A stretch of DNA of 64,000 nucleotides from an uncultured Collinsella sp. Lineage in GTDB: Bacteria; Actinomycetota; Coriobacteriia; Coriobacteriales; Coriobacteriaceae. Positions within the stretch are counted from its first letter, which is position 1. The number at the start of each line of letters is the position of its first letter. The notes under the pieces are model-generated. The model was not told the origin of the DNA. It ran no database searches and was given only the letters and a program-made list of their open reading frames with translations. The stretch covers positions 1-64,000 of the forward strand of contig CAAEON010000053.1 of NCBI GenBank assembly GCA_900757615.1. Reading direction: 5' to 3'. Positions 51,394 to 59,737 of the stretch are shown piece by piece. The position numbers and the translations under genes were made by a program.

Positions 51394-52469
51394 TAGAGGT
51401 CCCCTCCCTTAAATGGAAGCCCCTGCTCGGCCGCGCGCAGGATGCGCTCATCGATTTGGGAACGCACGATATCGTTGGTGGCGACCCAGGCGGCAAAGCT
51501 GGCGTTGTCGGGAGCGCCCAGGCCCTCCTGCAGCACCGGCGTCGCCTCGGACAGCGCAAGGACAAGCTCGTCGGTGGAGCCCGCACCCACGTTGACGCGG
51601 GCATAGACGCCATCGGGAAACTCGGTTTGGAAGTAGAGCGCCTCGGCTGCGTGCGGACACGAGCGCGCAAGGATGCGCAGGTAGTGTTCGGCACCCTCGT
51701 AGTCCAGTTCGCGCCAGGCCGCGCTCATCAGCGCGATGAGCGTCCATGGGTCCAAGTCGCGCTCCGCATCCTTGGGACGACGGCGCAGCGGCGTGTTGGC
51801 GAGATAGGGGACGGAGTGGATAGAGCGAAAGCGCTTGAGCTCCTCGGCGGGGTATTCGAGCTTTGCCATGGCGAGCATCGCGGTGTGGCGGACACCAGCG
51901 GGGTCGTTGGGTGCAAAGTCCAGGCTGCGGTTTGCGGCTTCGAGCGACATGCGGTAGCGTCCGCTAATGAGGGCGCGCGATGCCAAGGCGGCAAGCCAGC
52001 GCAGATAGGGGCGGCGCGTAAGGTCGCCTGCGGCCTCGCGCTCGTAGGGGTCCTGCGCCGAAGCGATCTTGAGCGCCAGATCGTGCTCCACCTCGTCGCA
52101 CTTGGACACCAGGTACTGCACGTATTCCTCGTTGGATTCGGCGGTGAGTGCCGTCAGCATGCGCTGGGCATCCCAGTTGGCCGGATCGAGTGCGGCCGCC
52201 TCGCGGAGCATGTTCTCGGCAGCTGCCTCTTCTTGCTCTGCCTGGGTATCGTCGGGGATAAAGGGAATGCGGTAGTCGACAGCCTCGACCACCTTGGCAA
52301 TCAGATGCCCGGCGCGGTCGCGGTCGTGCACGATGAGCGGTGCGGGGTTGCGGGTGAATTGTTCCATCAGACGCTCTACGGCGGCAGCGTCGGTGAGCGG
52401 GATATTGTCGCGGCGCAAGGCCTCAAGAACGAGGCGATGGCAATCCTCTTGAATGGGATCGAATGCCAT
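51393..52469 (-). CDS. TPR-like hypothetical protein, first of a pair
   Basis: 358 residues from ATG 52469 (AAAGGAGGCC directly upstream; a start 30 bases earlier lacks one). Helical repeat segments: EQEEAAAENMLREAAALDPANWDAQRML and YRMSLEAANRSLDFAPNDPAGVRHTAML have the A/L/P spacing of TPR units; YEGAEHYLRILARSCPHAAEALYF is a third. No enzymatic motif. It overlaps the next gene by one base. A scaffold role is plausible but not shown. Confidence 0.68.
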   Translation of the reverse strand: MAFDPIQEDCHRLVLEALRRDNIPLTDAAAVERLMEQFTRNPAPLIVHDRDRAGHLIAKVVEAVDYRIPFIPDDTQAEQEEAAAENMLREAAALDPANWDAQRMLTALTAESNEEYVQYLVSKCDEVEHDLALKIASAQDPYEREAAGDLTRRPYLRWLAALASRALISGRYRMSLEAANRSLDFAPNDPAGVRHTAMLAMAKLEYPAEELKRFRSIHSVPYLANTPLRRRPKDAERDLDPWTLIALMSAAWRELDYEGAEHYLRILARSCPHAAEALYFQTEFPDGVYARVNVGAGSTDELVLALSEATPVLQEGLGAPDNASFAAWVATNDIVRSQIDERILRAAEQGLPFKGGDL

Positions 52470-52969
52470 GGGGCCTCCTTTGCTGCGGTTAGGGTTCAAA
52501 TGTCTCTATATAAGGTTCTAGTTTACCCGCATGTGGCACACCGGGGGTGCCGCACTTGGACTTGCACCTTTGCACCACGAAGACGGATGTCGCACAAATG
52601 TCGGCACCTTGGACGACCGAGTGGTATCACGGTGCCGCAAACGGTCGATTTTTGGCGGCGAACGGTGCATATTTTGGAGGGGCACAGTCCTGCCCGGGAT
52701 ATGTAGTCAACCTTGATAAAACGTTTGCCCAGCTTGGGAGTATGAATGCCGCACAAGGGTCTTCAGGGATAGAAAAAACGTTTCATCATTGGCGGCTTTA
52801 GGTGAATAACTGACCAACCAGAACGGTAAAATAGAGTTTGTCTGAGCGTTGAGACGTTTAGACATCGCGCATTGTCATCGCCGGCAACGCGCAAACCGGT
52901 CCTAACGGAGCCAATTGGGTGCTCCGTTATATACGCAAGTCTAAGAGGGGCTTGTTTAGGAGGCACAGT
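52470..52969. other. Divergent region before the alcohol dehydrogenase gene
   Basis: 500 bases without a supported gene. Two AAACGTTT palindromes at 52719-52726 and 52776-52783, 57 bases apart, could be operators. A possible -10 TAAAAT lies near 52828. The ribosome site AGGAGG is at 52958-52963. Confidence 0.5.
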
Positions 52970-54193
52970 ATGGGACGTTTTACCAATCCTCGCGATCTGT
53001 ACTTTGGTGAGGGCGCTCGCCACGAGGTAAAGAACCTCAAGGGCAAGAAGGCCATCATCGTTTCTGGCGGCAGCTCTATGCGCCGCGGCGGGTTCCTGCA
53101 GGACGTTGAGGCCGACCTCAAAGAGGGCGGCTTCGAGGTTAAGCTGTTCGAGGGCGTCGAGTCCGACCCGTCCATCGAGACGGTCATGAAGGGCGCCGAG
53201 GCCATGCGCGAGTTCGAGCCCGACTGGATTATCGCCATCGGTGGCGGCTCGCCCATCGATGCCGCTAAGGCCATGTGGGTCTTCTACGAGTATCCCGAGG
53301 AGTCCTTCGAAAACATCATCCAGCCGTTCAGCTTCCCTGAGCTGCGTCAGAAGGCTCATTTCTGCGCCATCTCCTCTACCTCCGGCACCGCTACCGAGGT
53401 CACCGCGTTCTCCGTCATTACCGACTACGCCAAGGGCATCAAGTACCCGCTGGCCGACTTCAACATCACCCCTGATGTCGCCATCGTCGACCCCGAGCTC
53501 ACCTACACCATGCCCGCCAAGCTGTGCGCTCACACCGGCATGGATGCTCTGACCCACTGCATGGAGGCCTACGTTTCCACCTGCGCCTCTATGTTCACCG
53601 ACGCCAACGCTCTGCACGGCATCCGCGAGATCGTCGAGTGGCTGCCCAAGTCCTATGCTGGCGACCATGAGGCCCGTCAGCACATGCACGAGGCTCAGTG
53701 CATCGCCGGTATTGCCTTCTCCTCGGGCCTGCTCGGCATCGTTCACTCCATGGCTCACAAGACCGGTGCTGCCTTCGAGAACGGCCACATCATCCACGGT
53801 GCCGCTAACGCCATGTACCTGGGCAAGGTCATCCAGTGGAACTCCAAGGATCCCCGTGCTGCCGAGCGTTACGCTTACGTGGCCAAGGAGATCCTGCACC
53901 TTCCCGGCGAGACCAACGAGGAGCTCATCGCTGCGCTCGTCCAGAAGATCCGCGACCTCAACGACCAGCTCAACATTCCGCAGTCCATCAAGGATTACGC
54001 GAATGGTGGCGTGAAGGTCGACGCCGAGAACCCGCAGATGGTTTCCGAGGAGGAGTTCCTCGCCAAGCTGCCCGAGATCGCCGCGAACGCCGAGCAGGAC
54101 GCCTGCACGCCCGAGAACCCGCGTGAGACCAAGGCTGCCGACTTCGAGAAGATCCTCAAGGCCTGCTACTACGACACCGACATCGATTTCTAA
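52970..54193 (+). CDS. Iron-containing alcohol dehydrogenase
   Basis: 407 residues, group III alcohol dehydrogenase. NAD(P) loop IGGGSPIDAAKAMW, the metal-site signature GMDALTHCMEAY and later His in GIVHSMAHKTG and ENGHIIHGA are present, with the aspartate in VDPELTYT. Resembles butanol-type dehydrogenases of anaerobes that reduce aldehydes to regenerate NAD(P)+. ATG 52970 follows AGGAGG. Codon use is strongly biased, as in highly expressed genes. Terminator at 54215-54260. Confidence 0.93.
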   Translation: MGRFTNPRDLYFGEGARHEVKNLKGKKAIIVSGGSSMRRGGFLQDVEADLKEGGFEVKLFEGVESDPSIETVMKGAEAMREFEPDWIIAIGGGSPIDAAKAMWVFYEYPEESFENIIQPFSFPELRQKAHFCAISSTSGTATEVTAFSVITDYAKGIKYPLADFNITPDVAIVDPELTYTMPAKLCAHTGMDALTHCMEAYVSTCASMFTDANALHGIREIVEWLPKSYAGDHEARQHMHEAQCIAGIAFSSGLLGIVHSMAHKTGAAFENGHIIHGAANAMYLGKVIQWNSKDPRAAERYAYVAKEILHLPGETNEELIAALVQKIRDLNDQLNIPQSIKDYANGGVKVDAENPQMVSEEEFLAKLPEIAANAEQDACTPENPRETKAADFEKILKACYYDTDIDF

Positions 54194-54214
54194 TCGACTC
54201 TTGTTATCGTAACG

Positions 54215-54260
54215 AGGGGCTCCGCACGTATCCGTACGGAGCCCCTTTCTTTTTTCTTTT
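54215..54260 (+). terminator. Alcohol dehydrogenase terminator
   Basis: GGGGCTCCG and CGGAGCCCC arms around CACGTATCCGTA, then TTTCTTTTTTCTTTT. Confidence 0.88.
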
Positions 54261-54276
54261 AGAGAATGGGATAAAA

Positions 54277-55377
54277 ATGGCTGCAATCTTCAATAGCCCC
54301 AGCAAGTACATCCAGGGCCCGGACGAACTCGCCAAGCTCGGCTCCTATGTCGAGCCGCTCGGCGCTAAGGCCCTCGTCATCGTGACGCCTTCGGGCAAGA
54401 AGCGCGTCGGTGCCAAGATCGAGGGCGGTTTTGCCGAGGCCAAGGCCGAGCTGCTGTTTGAGGACTTTAACGGCGAGTGCTCTAAGGGCGAGGTCGATCG
54501 CCTGGTTGCGCTCGCTCGCGACAACGGTTGCGACATCATCGTCGGCGTCGGTGGCGGCAAGATCCTCGACACCGCCAAGGCCGTTGCCTATTACCTGGAG
54601 TCCCCGGTTATCATCTGCCCCACCATCGCTTCGACCGATGCGCCGTGCTCGGCACTTTCGGTGCTCTACACCGATGACGGCCAATTCGATAAGTACCTGT
54701 TCCTTAAGGCAAACCCCAATATTGTCCTTATGGATACGACGGTTATCGCGGCGAGCCCGGTGCGCCTGACGGTTTCCGGTATGGGCGATGCGCTCGCAAC
54801 CTATTTCGAGGCCCAGGCAACGCACGATGCCGACGGTGGCACTTGCGCCGGCGGTAAGGGCGGAATGGCCGGCCTGGCGCTCGCCAAGCTCTGCTACGAG
54901 ACGCTTATGGCCGATGGCGTCAAGGCCAAGGTCGCGCTGGAGAAGGGTGCGCTCACGCCTGCCGTCGAGCACATCATTGAGGCCAATACGCTGCTTTCGG
55001 GCATTGGCTTTGAGAGCTCGGGCCTTGCTGCTGCTCATGCCATCCACAATGGCCTGACGATGCTGCCCGAGTGCCACGGCATGTATCACGGCGAGAAGGT
55101 CGCCTTTGGCACTATCGTCCAGCTGGTACTCGAGGATGCCCCGACTGAGAAACTCGAGGAAGTCTTGGGCTTCTGCATTGAGCTTGGCCTGCCGGTCACG
55201 ATGAAGGAACTTGGCGTTGCCGAGCTTACGCGCGAGCAGGCCATGATTGTTGCCGAGGCCGCATGCGCGCCCGAGGACACCATGTGCAACATGCCCTTTG
55301 AGGTGACGCCCGAGATGGTCGCAAACGCCATCCTAGGTGCCGACGCGCTGGGCCACTACTATCTCATGGATGAGTAA
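54277..55377 (+). CDS. gldA: Glycerol dehydrogenase
   Basis: 366 residues, normal for GldA. Oxidises glycerol to dihydroxyacetone with NAD+ and a divalent metal. SPSKYIQGPDELAKLG at the start, the NAD loop VGVGGGKILDTAKA, PTIASTDAPCSALSV, and metal ligands in SGMGDALATY, AAHAIHNGL and the later HGEKVAFG are present. ATG 54277 has only a weak ribosome site (GAGAATGGG). Terminator at 55391-55425. A deleted copy of the same family follows. Confidence 0.95.
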   Translation: MAAIFNSPSKYIQGPDELAKLGSYVEPLGAKALVIVTPSGKKRVGAKIEGGFAEAKAELLFEDFNGECSKGEVDRLVALARDNGCDIIVGVGGGKILDTAKAVAYYLESPVIICPTIASTDAPCSALSVLYTDDGQFDKYLFLKANPNIVLMDTTVIAASPVRLTVSGMGDALATYFEAQATHDADGGTCAGGKGGMAGLALAKLCYETLMADGVKAKVALEKGALTPAVEHIIEANTLLSGIGFESSGLAAAHAIHNGLTMLPECHGMYHGEKVAFGTIVQLVLEDAPTEKLEEVLGFCIELGLPVTMKELGVAELTREQAMIVAEAACAPEDTMCNMPFEVTPEMVANAILGADALGHYYLMDE

Positions 55378-55390
55378 ATCAAGCTAAGGA

Positions 55391-55425
55391 AGGGGCAAAG
55401 CCGGCAGATGGCTTTGCCCCTTTTT
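55391..55425 (+). terminator. gldA terminator
   Basis: AGGGGCAAAGCC (55391-55402) pairs perfectly with 55410-55421, loop GGCAGAT, then TTTTT. Confidence 0.92.
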
Positions 55426-55490
55426 GCTATGGTGCAAAGGGGCAAGGTTACTTTGCACCAATCGTTGTTTGATGAAGGGCGGATTCTCGT

Positions 55491-55997
55491 ATGGCGCTTC
55501 CTATGGTTTACGGCGGTCCCGGCCGGTATGTTCAGGGGCCGGGCGAACTGTCGCGTCAAGGCAGGTATTTGTCATGGTTGGGCTGCGCTGCCTATGTCTT
55601 GTTTGACCAGGGCACCGAGGATCGGCTGTGCAGGCAGATCGTCGATGGATTTCTGGACGAAGATCTAAGCGAGCCGTTCTTTAAGATTTATGACGGTCCG
55701 TGTACGGACGAGGCCGTTGTCGAAATGGCTAAGGAAGCCCAGGCCGAGTATTGCGACATGGTAGTGGGTATTGGCGGCGGCAAGATGCTCGATATCGCCA
55801 AGGCCGTTGCGTTTTATGCCGAGTTGCCGTTGTGCGTATGCCCCACGGCGGCTTCGATGGACGGTCCGTGCAGCGAGATTTCCGATGCCGATTTGCAGGG
55901 TGTTGCAAATGCGGTCTTTAGAAACGAGCGCAATATGGCCAACGAGCAGGCCAAGGTGACCAAACAAAAACTCGTGCAGCTCATGTGCGAGGCATAG
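55491..55997 (+). pseudogene. Internally deleted glycerol dehydrogenase-like gene
   Basis: 168 residues. The first about 127 follow gldA closely: RYVQGPGELSRQG, CDMVVGIGGGKMLDIAKAVAFY and CPTAASMDGPCSEIS. Just after SEISDAD the metal-binding half (some 180 residues in gldA) is missing and the reading jumps to a C-terminus-like VANAVFRNERNMANEQAK tail. It keeps an NAD loop but none of the metal ligands, so it cannot be a working dehydrogenase of this type. The frame is open, so a truncated protein could still be made. It lies between gldA and the polyferredoxin gene. Confidence 0.7.
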
Positions 55998-56148
55998 CTT
56001 GGCACTTGATTGACCTTGTGCAATCGAGGTGGCGATAGGCCATGGGCTATTTGCCGCAAAGATGCTCCGCGTGTAATTTGCCCAAGGCGTGGGCCGATGG
56101 CGTATCATTATCTTTTGCTTGTTTGCACTGCTCAGGGAGGGGCCGCGC

Positions 56149-57402
56149 ATGGCGCAGGAACACGATCTGTTTGATGACATTATCGAGATCAGCAAGGGTT
56201 TCGACTTTCTTAAAAACCCGCTTGGCGGTGTGACCGATGCACTCGATCCGTCGGCGCCGCAGTGGAATCCTGCCGACTACAAGGAGCGTCCGCGCGGCAA
56301 CACCATTCCGTGCCTGACCTGCAAAAACGAAAAGAGCGGCTGCACCGCGTGCATGGACGTGTGCCCGGTCAACGCTATCGAGGTCGAGGAAGACGCCATC
56401 GAGATCCTCGACTCCTGTCGCAAGTGCGGCCTGTGCGCCGCTGCCTGTCCGACCGAGGCGATCATCTCGCCGCGCCTTGCACCCAAAAACGTCTACGACG
56501 ACATTGTCTCGGCGGCTACGAGCCACGAGACCGCCTACGTCACCTGCACGCGCGCCCTCAAGCGCATGCCGCGCGAAAACGAGGTCGTCGTTGCCTGCGT
56601 GGGCGATATTACGGCCGAGACCTGGTTCTCGGTACTGGCAGACTATCCCAACGTGAGTGTGTACCTGCCGTTGGGCGTGTGCGATAAATGCCGCAACACC
56701 GGCGGTGAGGTCATTCTGGGCGAGGCGATTGCGAAGGCCGAGGAGTGGTCCGGCACGGGTATGGGCTTGGAGGTCGACCCCAAGAGCCTCAAATGCCATA
56801 AGCGCCGCGAGTACGAGCGCAAAGAGTACATGGAAAAAATTGCCCGCACCACGGGCCTGACGGTGACCAAGCTCAATCCGGCGACTGCGGCACTGGCCTC
56901 GGTGACGCAGAAGTTGAAGGCCCACCGTCACCAGATCACGCAGCTGGAGCGTACGCTCAACACCATGTGCGGCACCACGACGACCAAGCGTCGCCGTTCG
57001 CTCACCCATGGGCGGCAGCTGGTGCTCTCGACACTGCAGAACCATCCCGAGCTTGCCCAGAATATGCAGGTGAGCACGCCGGAGTGCGATTTTGACAAGT
57101 GCACGTCGTGCGGCGAGTGCGTCAATGTATGCCCCACGTTCGCCTGCGATTTGGTGGGAAGCGGCCGCTTTGCGTTGGAGTCCACGTATTGTTTAGGCTG
57201 CGGCGCCTGTGTCAAGGTTTGTCCCGAGCATGCGCTCAAGCTTGTTGAGCACGACGCGTCCAATCTGGTCGTCGTCGATCCCGAAGCCGAGGAAAAGGCC
57301 GCCCAGAAGGCGAAGGCTCACGAAGAAGCTGAGAAGGTCAAGGCCGAAGCAAAGGCCAAGCTCGACAAGATGCTCGACCAGGTAGAAAAGCTCGCGGACT
57401 AG
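56149..57402 (+). CDS. Polyferredoxin-like protein with four [4Fe-4S] motifs
   Basis: 417 residues. Two ferredoxin-type pairs: near residues 55-105 CLTC...CTACMDVCPVN and CRKCGLCAAACPTEA; near residues 310-360 CTSCGECVNVCPTF and CLGCGACVKVCPEH. Between them lies a domain of about 190 residues with further cysteines (YVTCTRAL, VVACVGD, GVCDKCRNTGG). The C-terminus is a charged Lys/Glu/Ala coiled-coil-like helix. No membrane segment. Start ATG 56149 has CAGGGAGGGG upstream. Likely a cytoplasmic electron-transfer protein; its partner is not evident from the neighbours. Confidence 0.85.
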   Translation: MAQEHDLFDDIIEISKGFDFLKNPLGGVTDALDPSAPQWNPADYKERPRGNTIPCLTCKNEKSGCTACMDVCPVNAIEVEEDAIEILDSCRKCGLCAAACPTEAIISPRLAPKNVYDDIVSAATSHETAYVTCTRALKRMPRENEVVVACVGDITAETWFSVLADYPNVSVYLPLGVCDKCRNTGGEVILGEAIAKAEEWSGTGMGLEVDPKSLKCHKRREYERKEYMEKIARTTGLTVTKLNPATAALASVTQKLKAHRHQITQLERTLNTMCGTTTTKRRRSLTHGRQLVLSTLQNHPELAQNMQVSTPECDFDKCTSCGECVNVCPTFACDLVGSGRFALESTYCLGCGACVKVCPEHALKLVEHDASNLVVVDPEAEEKAAQKAKAHEEAEKVKAEAKAKLDKMLDQVEKLAD

Positions 57403-57421
57403 CTTAAAGAGCGTAAATGAT

Positions 57422-57452
57422 GGCCGGTGGGACAGGTGCTGCCCCGCCGGCC
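57422..57452. terminator. Hairpin after the polyferredoxin gene
   Basis: GGCCGGTGGG pairs with CCCGCCGGCC (57443-57452, one G-U). A run of A follows, so plus-strand termination would be weak. Confidence 0.5.
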
Positions 57453-57457
57453 AAAAA

Positions 57458-57524
57458 AGTTGCGGTGGAATAGTTCCTGTTTTGCCCTTAAGCTGGCCAT
57501 TCTAGGAACTATTCCACCGCAACT
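57458..57524 (-). terminator. 21-bp perfect hairpin ending the GntR gene
   Basis: Arms 57458-57478 and 57504-57524 are perfect complements. On the minus strand the hairpin follows the GntR gene stop by ten bases and is followed by six T, so it should be an efficient terminator. Confidence 0.82.
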
Positions 57525-57533
57525 AATAGATGG

Positions 57534-58289
57534 TTAGCTCATACTGCTCTGATGGGTCTCGCTGCCGTTATTGCGGCGTGTGACCGTTTCGTGGAGTAAA
57601 AAGAAGCTGGGAACCTGCTTTGTCTCGGTGTATTCCATAAGGATACCGTCGGCGTTGTAGGTCTGCCCGCGTACAACGGCGAGTGCGTTAAAGTCGTCGA
57701 GATCGAGCACGCGTGCATCCTCGGGCGTGGGATGCTCAATCGTTACATCGCGTTTGCCCGTGGCAATCTTAATGCCAAGGTCTTCTTCGAGGTAACGATA
57801 GATCGAGTCGTTGACAATCTCGGGTGTCAGCCCCGGTACCTGTGAGCTTAGGTAATAGGAGTCGTCGGAGCACACGGCCCGTCCGTCTGCATAACGGATG
57901 CGTTTGGCGCGTGTGAGCTCACAGCCTTCAGGAAACCCGGTAATCTTGGAGAGCGCCTTGTTGCAAACGAGGAGCTCAAAGACAGTGGTAACCGTTTTGA
58001 GCTCAAAGCCTCGGCTGGCTGCGATTTCCTTAAAGGTCTCGAGTCCGCCGCCACCACGATTCGTCTCGTCACTGATGTTGCGAATGACGCGCATGCCTTT
58101 GCCTTGCTGGGGGAGCACGTAACCATCTGCCGCAAGCATCGAGATGGCGCGACGGACCGTCATGCGCGAACAGTCAAACAGCTGCGTGAGCTCAGTCTCC
58201 GAAGGCAGATAACTCTGATAGGCGTATGTGCCGTCGTCAATCGACTGCTTCACGTTGTCATAAATAGTTTGGAAGATGGCTCGCGCCAC
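57534..58289 (-). CDS. GntR family regulator with UTRA domain
   Basis: 251 residues from GTG 58289 (AGGAGACC upstream). The N-terminal winged helix reads YLPSETELTQLFDCSRMTVRRAISML, then a G-K-G-M/TxV wing. From about residue 95 a UTRA ligand-binding domain (TRAKRIRYADGRAVCSDDSYY, then the late YNADGILMEYTET) follows. HutC/TreR-type regulators of this kind repress sugar genes and release on binding a phosphosugar. It lies next to the dehydrogenase, PTS and glucosidase genes, and palindromes TGTCTA.../TTGTCTAGA in the 59.4-59.6 kb gap are candidate binding sites. Confidence 0.9.
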   Translation of the reverse strand: MARAIFQTIYDNVKQSIDDGTYAYQSYLPSETELTQLFDCSRMTVRRAISMLAADGYVLPQQGKGMRVIRNISDETNRGGGGLETFKEIAASRGFELKTVTTVFELLVCNKALSKITGFPEGCELTRAKRIRYADGRAVCSDDSYYLSSQVPGLTPEIVNDSIYRYLEEDLGIKIATGKRDVTIEHPTPEDARVLDLDDFNALAVVRGQTYNADGILMEYTETKQVPSFFLLHETVTRRNNGSETHQSSMS

Positions 58290-58354
58290 GACGGTCTCCT
58301 AGAGCTGAGTGCGCGAGCGGTGGATGAGGACCGCTCGCGCAGGTGTCGATCGAT

Positions 58355-59380
58355 TTACTTGCTGGGGTCGATTATATATTTACCCATGGCACGCAGAGCT
58401 GGGTCTGACAGGATGGCGCCGAGTTCGTCGAGGGAAGCCACCTTGGCGACCATCGAGGATACGTCGAGCCTGCCAGAGTCGATGAGCTCGAGCGCGCGAC
58501 GCTGCGTATAAGGGTTAATGTAGGACGAAGTAAGCACAAGCTCCTTCTGGAAGACCTCGAAGGGCTTGACGGTGATTGTCTCATCGGGCTTGGTGAGGCC
58601 GAACATCATGACCGTAGCCTTGTGGCCGGCGATCTGGATGGCCTGCTCGATGGTGACGGGCTTGCCAACACACTCGATAACGACATCGACGTTGCCGACG
58701 CCCTCCTGCTTCAGGCGGGCCGGGACGTCCTCGTGGATGGAATCAATTGCCAGGTCGGCGCCGAGTTTGAGCGCAACCTCGCGCTTGCCTTCGACAGGCT
58801 CGAGCAAGACAACCTTGGTGGCGCCGGCGTTTTTAGCAAGCTGCATCATGAGCAGACCGATCATGCCACCGCCGATAACGACAACTGTGCTGCCGGGCTT
58901 GATGTTGCACATATCGATGCCGTGCAGGCAGCAGGCGACGGGCTCGGTCATGGCGCCCTGCTCGAAGCTGGTGTGATCGCCCAACTTGTAGACTTGCTGC
59001 ATATCGACGGAGCAGTACTCGGCAAAGCCGCCGTTAACGGTGGTGCCGTAACCGGTCATATGCTCGCAGTAGTGGTTGATTCCGTCGCGGCAGGGTTCGC
59101 AGCAGCCGCAGGGATGGTTTGGGTCGATGCACACGCGATCGCCCGGTTTAAAGCCGGTGACATCGCTGCCCACGGCCTCGACAACGCCCGCAAACTCATG
59201 ACCAAGGATCGTGGGCGGGGTAACGTCGGCTGCACCCTTGTCGCCTTCATAGATATGAACGTCGGTACCGCAGACGCCGCAAGCTTTGACGTTGATCAGA
59301 ACGTCACGCTTGCCCACGGTCGGTTTTGTCGAATCCTCGACCCTGAGATCGTGCTTTCCATAGAAGACCGCGCTTTTCAT
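58355..59380 (-). CDS. Zinc-dependent medium-chain dehydrogenase (sorbitol dehydrogenase type)
   Basis: 341 residues. Catalytic zinc ligands in ACGVCGTDVH and GHEFAG; structural zinc cysteines CGCCEPC...HYC; NAD-binding VVIGGGMIGLLMMQLAK. Closest in layout to polyol dehydrogenases of the sorbitol/threonine dehydrogenase group. ATG 59380 follows AAGGAGTCACC. Divergent from the PTS gene and upstream of gntR in the same direction, 65 bases before it. Probably oxidises a sugar alcohol or reduces a keto-sugar linked to alpha-glucoside use, for example isomaltulose-type disaccharides; that is conjecture. Confidence 0.9.
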   Translation of the reverse strand: MKSAVFYGKHDLRVEDSTKPTVGKRDVLINVKACGVCGTDVHIYEGDKGAADVTPPTILGHEFAGVVEAVGSDVTGFKPGDRVCIDPNHPCGCCEPCRDGINHYCEHMTGYGTTVNGGFAEYCSVDMQQVYKLGDHTSFEQGAMTEPVACCLHGIDMCNIKPGSTVVVIGGGMIGLLMMQLAKNAGATKVVLLEPVEGKREVALKLGADLAIDSIHEDVPARLKQEGVGNVDVVIECVGKPVTIEQAIQIAGHKATVMMFGLTKPDETITVKPFEVFQKELVLTSSYINPYTQRRALELIDSGRLDVSSMVAKVASLDELGAILSDPALRAMGKYIIDPSK

Positions 59381-59426
59381 GGTGACTCCTTAACGTGGCG
59401 GTGGATGTTGTAATGAAGTATAGGTA

Positions 59427-59444
59427 TGTCTATAGATATAGACA
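59427..59444. promoter_or_regulatory. Candidate GntR operator O1
   Basis: TGTCTATAGATATAGACA: eight-base perfect arms around GA. It lies 47 bases upstream of the dehydrogenase start. Confidence 0.6.
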
Positions 59445-59445
59445 A

Positions 59446-59462
59446 GCACATCTAGACAAGTA
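59446..59462. promoter_or_regulatory. Candidate GntR operator O2
   Basis: CACATCTAGACAAGT; its reverse complement ACTTGTCTAGATGTG shares ACTTGTCTAGAT with O3. Adjacent to O1. Confidence 0.5.
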
Positions 59463-59576
59463 GAAAAGAAATTTATAATGCAGCCATCAGCTATGTCAGA
59501 TTTAACAGGCGAAATACTGGACATATACCGTTTACGGCCAATAATCAACCGTTTACCGACCGTAGTATTTATGCTA

Positions 59577-59592
59577 ACTTGTCTAGATAAGT
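59577..59592. promoter_or_regulatory. Candidate GntR operator O3
   Basis: ACTTGTCTAGATAAGT, nearly perfect palindrome. It lies just upstream of TATGAT (59595-59600), a possible -10 box of the PTS operon. Confidence 0.6.
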
Positions 59593-59737
59593 GATATGAT
59601 AAAAATAGAAGCGCAAGAAGTCAGGGAAGCGGGCCCACCCGTCCTATTGCACGAGGTACACGCAAACGGCGCGTCTGCGGTCTCGAGTGAAGCCAAAACC
59701 GCAGTCGCTCCGAATGAAGAGAGGGGGATTCCCCGTC

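Larger units (their letters stand above)
59381..59737. other. Divergent control region of the alpha-glucoside cluster
   Basis: 357 bases containing O1-O3, a possible -10 TATGAT, and an AT-rich centre. From about 59600 it is the leader of the PTS mRNA. Small upstream readings in this leader have no support. Confidence 0.6.
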
